A stretch of 18,668 bases of DNA, taken from contig JALSLT010000040.1 in the NCBI GenBank assembly GCA_026988135.1, positions 1-18,668 of the forward strand. The letters run 5' to 3'. Position 1 is the stretch's first letter, and each line of letters starts with the position of its first letter. The notes beneath the pieces are model-generated. The model was not told where the DNA came from. It saw only the letters and a list, made by a program, of their open reading frames with translations, and did no database searches. This document shows, one piece after another, positions 15,308 through 18,668 of the stretch. A program made the position numbers and the translations under genes. The stretch comes from Desulfurobacterium sp. (lineage in GTDB: Bacteria; Aquificota; Aquificia; Desulfurobacteriales; Desulfurobacteriaceae).

Positions 15308-15994
15308 TTAGTAGTTTCTTCTTCCGAATATTGCTGTTCCAATTCTAACAATTGTAGCACCTTCTTCTATCGCAATTTCAAAGTCGTGGGTCATTCCCAT
15401 AGAAAGGTGTTGAAAGTAAGTGGAGAATTTGGTCTCCATTTCCTCTTTTGTTTTCCTTAATTTTATAAAGTAGGGTCTTACATTTTCAGGGTTTTTCATA
15501 TAGGGAGGGATTGTCATAAAGCCTTTTAATTTCAAGTGTTCGGCTTCAAAGACTTTTTCTATTAGGAAGGGAAGTTTTTCGGGGAAAATTCCATGTTTTG
15601 TTTCTTCAGGAGAAAGTTTGACTTCTATTAGAATATCCATGGTTTTGTTTTCTTTTACTGCTCGTTTTTCAATTTCTTTTAGGAGTTCTTCGCTGTCTAT
15701 TGATTGAATTGTTTTGAAAAGTTTTACGGCGTATTTGGCTTTGTTTTTTTGAAGGTAACCTATCATGTGCCATTTGATAGGGAGTTCTGAAAGAAAAGGG
15801 ATTTTTTCTCTTGCTTCCTGAATTTTGTTTTCTCCAAAAATTTTAATGCCTGCCAGATATGCTTCTTTTATCTCTTGGGGAGTTCTTGTTTTCGAAGCGG
15901 CCAGTAGTGTTATTTCATTAGGCTTTCTTCCGCTTTTTGCGGCTACTTTTTCTATTTTTTCTGATATTTTCTCTATATTGTCCTTAATCTCCAT
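15308..15994 (-). CDS. yggS: YggS/PLPBP family PLP homeostasis protein
   Basis: This 228-residue single-domain fold-type III PLP barrel is the usual size for the family. The PLP lysine is K35 in LLAASKTRTP; FGENKIQEA, KWHMIGYLQKNK, LIEVKLSPEETKHG, LKGFMTIPPY and IVRIGTAIFGRRNY are standard YggS motifs. These proteins bind PLP and buffer its level, affecting amino acid and keto acid balance; no reaction is established. The line LSMGMTHDFEIAIEEG matches the usual LSMGMSxDxExAI with His in place of the usual variable residue. It overlaps the upstream exported-protein gene by 11 bases and precedes purL by 12. Confidence 0.95.
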   Translation of the reverse strand: MEIKDNIEKISEKIEKVAAKSGRKPNEITLLAASKTRTPQEIKEAYLAGIKIFGENKIQEAREKIPFLSELPIKWHMIGYLQKNKAKYAVKLFKTIQSIDSEELLKEIEKRAVKENKTMDILIEVKLSPEETKHGIFPEKLPFLIEKVFEAEHLKLKGFMTIPPYMKNPENVRPYFIKLRKTKEEMETKFSTYFQHLSMGMTHDFEIAIEEGATIVRIGTAIFGRRNY

Positions 15995-17105
15995 TTTCTA
16001 TCCTCTCATAAACTTCGTTTGCAAAAAACCAAAGATCTTCACTAAGTTCCGATTCAGTTTTTTCCATAAATTTTCCAGGCGGAAGGTCGCAAGCACCGTT
16101 TTTATAGGCAGTGATTCCGGTTGCAATGAATCCTTTTTTTTCGAAATTTCCTTTTCCGTTGTATCTCAATATGTGAAGTTGTGTAAATTTTATGATTTTT
16201 GAAGATGAAAAAATTTCTTTTGAAAGTTTTTCCCAAAAAGCTTCGTTTCCTCTTTTTAAAACTAATCTCGTTTTCCTGTTTTTTATGCTGCTTCCGTTCA
16301 AATCGTAAAATATATATTTTATACTGACGTAAATACCTTTTTTTCCCTCTTCCATGTTCACGATGTGAATATTCGATGGGGATATAGGAAGAACTTTTGG
16401 AAAGTATCCGAGACGTTCTGTAATTGCACTTGAAATTCGAGCACTGTTAAAGGTATCTATAATGAGGTTTATTTTGGATGTTAGTTCAGATGCGGGGGGG
16501 GAATATGATTCCGTTTGTTCTGTTGGCAGGAAATTTCCTATTCGATTTTTTATCAAAAAGATGTTGCCTATTTTGATAAATGGGGTTCCTTTCTTTATAA
16601 ATAGAAGTGTTTTTCCGTCTTCTGAAATAAGGGTTCCGTTTTTTAAAACGATACCGCTTTTGAATATATTTCTTTTTATTTCGAGTCTGTTTTTTTTAAC
16701 AGCAACTTTAACGTTGTTTTTGTCGATAATTATAAAATTCCCTTTTTCCGTGACAATAGGGAATCCGCTATTGTCGGGAATTGAGACTTTGCCGGATAAG
16801 GTTTCTCCTGTTGTTGAATTTTTAATTATAGCTATGGAACATTCTATTTTTTCAGTGAAGAGGAATGTTCTTGAACTGTCTATTTTTATAAAATCACTGT
16901 TAATCCAACCGTTCCGGTTATTTATCCAGTTTTCATAGCTATTTTTGAAGTTTATTGGGTTGTTTATGTCTATGGTGTTTGTAATCTCTCCGTTTGGAGA
17001 GTTCCTAACTGATAGTGAGTCTATCATCACTTTTCCTGTTGAGCTGTAAGCAGAATTCGAAATTAAGAGGGTTATAAGTAAAACTAATAAATTTATCATA
17101 TTCAT
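15984..17105 (-). CDS. Exported protein with N-terminal SH3-like domain, function unknown
   Basis: The 373 residues begin with a signal peptide (MNMINLLVLLITLLISNSAY, cut near 21). A bacterial SH3-like segment (about 23-76) follows: KVMIDSLSVRNSPNGEI and GWINSDFIKID, a layout often used to bind cell wall or protein partners. Residues about 80-190 look beta-rich, with repeated short strands (GNFIIIDKNNVKVAVKKN). The last 160 residues are mixed and I recognise no family. No lipobox is seen, so it is probably periplasmic. Its ATG overlaps the thioesterase stop by four bases. The coding strand carries a run of eight C at codons for PP in SYSPPASE, unusual in this AT-rich gene. Confidence 0.82.
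   Translation of the reverse strand: MNMINLLVLLITLLISNSAYSSTGKVMIDSLSVRNSPNGEITNTIDINNPINFKNSYENWINNRNGWINSDFIKIDSSRTFLFTEKIECSIAIIKNSTTGETLSGKVSIPDNSGFPIVTEKGNFIIIDKNNVKVAVKKNRLEIKRNIFKSGIVLKNGTLISEDGKTLLFIKKGTPFIKIGNIFLIKNRIGNFLPTEQTESYSPPASELTSKINLIIDTFNSARISSAITERLGYFPKVLPISPSNIHIVNMEEGKKGIYVSIKYIFYDLNGSSIKNRKTRLVLKRGNEAFWEKLSKEIFSSSKIIKFTQLHILRYNGKGNFEKKGFIATGITAYKNGACDLPPGKFMEKTESELSEDLWFFANEVYERIENGD
16494..16501. repeat. Homopolymer G8/C8 tract inside the exported-protein gene
   Basis: Eight consecutive G on the + strand (C on the coding strand) lie at about codons 202-204 of the SH3-like exported protein. Gain or loss of one base would shift the frame and remove roughly the last 45 percent of the protein. 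Confidence 0.9.
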
Positions 17106-17512
17106 CTTTCTTCTCCTTCTTTCACAACAAACATAAGAGCTTGTGCTTCTGCTATTATAGTTCCGTCTTCTTTTGAAAGTTGTGCCACGGTTTCTTTTAC
17201 TTTTTTTCTGTTATTTTCTATCCATGCTGTTACTCTGGTTTTTTCTCCGGCTTTCAGGGAGGAAAAAAATTTTACCGTGATTTTTCCTGTTAAAAACCGT
17301 TCTTCTTTTGTTTGCAGATGTGCCATGGCTTCATCTAATATTAAAGATATGATACCTCCGTGAATGATGTTGTTATATCCTTGATAATGTTTGTCGAGTA
17401 TAAATACGGAAATTACTTTCTCTCCTTCTCTTTTAAAATGAAGGTGTAATCCCTTTGGATTGTTTTTGCCGCATACAAAACAGAAATCATCTCTTTCAGG
17501 GAGTTTTTCCAT
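17102..17512 (-). CDS. Hotdog-fold thioesterase, PaaI-like
   Basis: The 136 residues form one hotdog domain. FCFVCGKNNPKGLHLHF (10-26) is the N-terminal signature of a common hotdog subgroup. NNIIHGGIISLILDEAMAHL (47-66) holds the HGG turn and the acidic helix residues D60/E61 that serve as catalytic base in PaaI-type acyl-CoA thioesterases. FLTGKITVKFFSSLKAGE and the closing ETVAQLSKEDGTIIAEAQA give the last strands. It probably hydrolyses an acyl-CoA or acyl carrier thioester, substrate unknown. It has a GAGG ribosome site and an extended -10 box upstream, and overlaps the SH3 protein gene by four bases. Confidence 0.9.
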   Translation of the reverse strand: MEKLPERDDFCFVCGKNNPKGLHLHFKREGEKVISVFILDKHYQGYNNIIHGGIISLILDEAMAHLQTKEERFLTGKITVKFFSSLKAGEKTRVTAWIENNRKKVKETVAQLSKEDGTIIAEAQALMFVVKEGEER

Positions 17513-17543
17513 TTCGCCTCTTTGTAATTTGCGAGTTTTCAGA

Positions 17544-17552
17544 ATTATACCA
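17544..17552 (-). promoter_or_regulatory. Extended -10 promoter before the thioesterase gene
   Basis: On the minus strand the 64-base gap between the lipoprotein and thioesterase genes contains TGGTATAAT, a perfect -10 with the TGn extension. The -35 position (GATAAC) is poor, which an extended -10 can offset. Just upstream ACCGGCT/AGCTGGT could form a small hairpin without a T-run. Transcription would start about 25 bases before ATG 17512 and serve thioesterase to response regulator. Confidence 0.55.
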
Positions 17553-17576
17553 GCTTCCAGCCGGTAGTTATCTTTT

Positions 17577-17990
17577 TCACTTTTTGAGAGGTGCTGTTTT
17601 ACGGTCAGGTGAAAAATAATATATCAGGTTGTTTTTCGTGTTCAAAATTTTCATAGGAACAATTGTATTTTTGTAAGGAGCTGTTCCATATATTTTTAGA
17701 GTTGATCCTATAGAGAAGTTGAGGCCGTTTACAAGGTATGCTGAGTCAATTTGAATTTTGTAAATTTTACCTTTTGTGTCAACACTTTTTACTATATAAA
17801 AAACTCTTCTTTTTCTTACAGGTACTATACTTACGACTTTTACGACGTAAAGTTGAGAAGAAGACGATTTAATGTTTTTTGTTTCTATTATTTTAATGGT
17901 TGGGATTTCGGTTTTAACTTCTTTGTTTGATGAGGAACATGAGGAGGTAAGTAGGGCCGTGAGAGCTACCAACATAACTTTCTTTTTCAT
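17577..17990 (-). CDS. Probable small lipoprotein, function unknown
   Basis: The 137-residue protein starts with KKK and a short hydrophobic helix ending LLTSSC at C18, followed by Ser/Asn, which looks like a lipoprotein signal; the lipobox is slightly irregular (T at -3 instead of L). The rest is beta-rich (QLYVVKVVSIVPV, FYIVKSVDTKGKIYKIQI, GSTLKIYGTAPY), compatible with a small OB-like barrel. I chose ATG 17990, seven bases after AGGAG. The frame also begins at GTG 17999, but that codon is part of the ribosome site. It follows the TatA-like gene by 15 bases. No family recognised. Confidence 0.78.
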   Translation of the reverse strand: MKKKVMLVALTALLTSSCSSSNKEVKTEIPTIKIIETKNIKSSSSQLYVVKVVSIVPVRKRRVFYIVKSVDTKGKIYKIQIDSAYLVNGLNFSIGSTLKIYGTAPYKNTIVPMKILNTKNNLIYYFSPDRKTAPLKK

Positions 17991-18005
17991 TTTTTTCACT
18001 CCTGT

Positions 18006-18188
18006 TCATCCGTTCTTTTTTACAACTTTTATTTTCGGTTTTCCGTTTGAAATTATTTCTTCTTCAATTCCTTCTTTACCTTTTTTAAACTCCTCTTTTG
18101 CGACTTTAAAGCTTTTAACCAGCTCAATAAGTCTATTCCCCTTGAATATGATTATGGCTATAATAGCAATGAGAATCCATTCTAACAT
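18006..18188 (-). CDS. TatA/TatE-like twin-arginine translocase component
   Basis: At 60 residues this has the TatA plan: a short N-terminal membrane helix (2-15) with a polar E3 exactly twelve residues before F15, a hinge, then an amphipathic basic helix (SFKVAKEEFKKGKEG) and a charged tail. In typical TatA the hinge reads FG-x2-KLPEL; here it is FKGNRLIEL, so the Gly after F15 is Lys and the Pro is Ile, while R19, L20, E22 and L23 keep their places. TatA polymerises to form the pore for folded proteins with RR signals. No tatC is in the window. ATG 18188 has a GGAGG site. A divergent TatA-like protein with another role is possible. Confidence 0.72.
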   Translation of the reverse strand: MLEWILIAIIAIIIFKGNRLIELVKSFKVAKEEFKKGKEGIEEEIISNGKPKIKVVKKNG

Positions 18189-18206
18189 TGAGCCTCCGTT
18201 TATAGA

Positions 18207-18234
18207 ATATTGATACCATATTATCTATCAATAT
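18207..18234. repeat. Inverted repeat between the tatA-like gene and rpsO
   Basis: ATATTGATA (18207-18215) and TATCAATAT (18226-18234) are perfect nine-base arms with a ten-base spacer, in the divergent promoter region. TTGATA inside each arm could serve as a weak -35 on either strand (on the minus strand with TATTCT 16 bases on). It may be an operator for one or both genes; AT-richness makes chance more likely than for a mixed sequence. Confidence 0.5.
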
Positions 18235-18267
18235 AGGAGAAAATGGAAGTTTTCCTAATTTTTCCCC

Positions 18268-18296
18268 TTTACAAAAACAGGTTACTTTGATAAATT
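18268..18296 (+). promoter_or_regulatory. Possible rpsO promoter
   Basis: TTTACA (18268-18273) and TAAATT (18291-18296) are 17 bases apart, giving a leader of about 42 bases with AGGAGG at 18330-18335. The -10 matches only four of six, so an upstream start within 18210-18237 is an alternative. Confidence 0.4.
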
Positions 18297-18344
18297 TCAT
18301 CTTGCCTTTGCCACCGGTGAAACAGAATTAGGAGGTTTTATAGA

Positions 18345-18614
18345 ATGGCTGTAGATAAAGATGTAAAACAGGGGATTATAGAGAAGTACGGTTTTCACGA
18401 GAAAGATACCGGGTCTCCTGAGGTTCAAATTGCTCTTTTGACAGAAAGGCTTAAAATTCTGACTGAGCACTTTAAAGAGCATAAGCACGATAATAATAAC
18501 AAAAGGTCTCTTTATAAGCTTGTAGGAAGAAGGAAAAAGTTCTTGAAGTACCTTAGAGAAAAGGACTTTAACAGGTATAAAGAGATAGTTCTGAAACTTG
18601 GTCTTAGAAAGTAA
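18345..18614 (+). CDS. rpsO: 30S ribosomal protein uS15
   Basis: uS15 is a primary binder of 16S rRNA in the central domain of the small subunit. The 89 residues are the full usual length. Signatures include YGFHEKDTGSPEVQIALLTERL, here read as GFHEKDTGSPEVQ then ALLTERLK, with LTEHFKEHKHD, NKRSLYKLVGRRKKFLKYL and the C-terminal RYKEIVLKLGLRK. ATG 18345 follows AGGAGG by nine bases. In many bacteria pnp lies next; here a terminator follows at once and nothing else starts before the window ends. uS15 often controls its own mRNA; see the leader hairpin note in findings. Confidence 0.98.
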   Translation: MAVDKDVKQGIIEKYGFHEKDTGSPEVQIALLTERLKILTEHFKEHKHDNNNKRSLYKLVGRRKKFLKYLREKDFNRYKEIVLKLGLRK

Positions 18615-18620
18615 TATTCG

Positions 18621-18645
18621 AAGGGGAGTTTGTTCCCCTTTCTCT
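18621..18645 (+). terminator. Rho-independent terminator after rpsO
   Basis: AAGGGGA (18621-18627) pairs with TCCCCTT (18634-18640) around a six-base loop, seven bases past the rpsO stop. The following tract (TCTCTCTATTTTT) is T/C-rich rather than pure T, so it may be a moderately strong terminator. Confidence 0.75.
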
Positions 18646-18668
18646 CTATTTTTATCTCTTTCCATCCC

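Noticed and set aside
17553..17572. Hairpin ACCGGCT/AGCTGGT as lipoprotein terminator
   Set aside because: Three-base loop, one wobble and no T-run after it; the following bases make an extended -10 instead.

Overview
The window is AT-rich bacterial chromosome, densely coded, with no sign of phage, plasmid or insertion sequence. The Lys/Ile-rich proteins, a Taq-like PolA that seems to lack a working proofreading site, a 12-heme periplasmic cytochrome and envelope-type genes (SPOR, TatA-like, lipoprotein) suggest a Gram-negative, probably anaerobic and possibly thermophilic organism. An Aquificota relative of the Desulfurobacteriaceae kind would fit. That placement is an inference from gene content and style; no marker was compared with a database.

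Layout. Positions 1-4166 (+ strand): the tail of an aminotransferase, a small membrane protein with a PH-like middle, a TrmN6-type methyltransferase and a short ComEC-type channel, all overlapping or touching as one operon, then lysA after a 36-base gap. A consensus-like promoter overlapping the lysA stop drives four tRNA genes (Lys, Glu, Ala, and a CAT-anticodon tRNA). These are followed by rnpB, the RNase P RNA. rnpB ends at the stop codon of the convergent polA.

Positions 4953-9268 (- strand): an operon cysE, a SPOR/TPR membrane protein, and polA. A strong hairpin terminator (9331-9365) separates it from the next unit, a monocistronic gene for a periplasmic 12-heme cytochrome c built from three repeated four-heme modules. 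That gene has its own near-consensus promoter with a perfect 7+7 palindrome lying over the -35 box.

Positions 10568-18188 (- strand): a long, tightly packed run reading tatA-like, lipoprotein, hotdog thioesterase, SH3-like exported protein, yggS, purL, histidine kinase, sigma-54-type response regulator (PilS/PilR-like). The last six genes overlap or nearly touch; an extended -10 box precedes the thioesterase. Divergent from this run, rpsO (uS15) closes the window with its own terminator.

The main themes are housekeeping (lysine, cysteine and purine synthesis, RNA processing, DNA repair) mixed with envelope and export functions. The + strand is rich in G and T whatever the gene orientation, so codon endings differ between + and - strand genes, as expected if the + strand is the leading strand. 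The most distinctive item is the triplicated tetraheme cytochrome and its operator-like promoter. No obviously new multi-gene system (defence, CRISPR, biosynthetic cluster) was seen.
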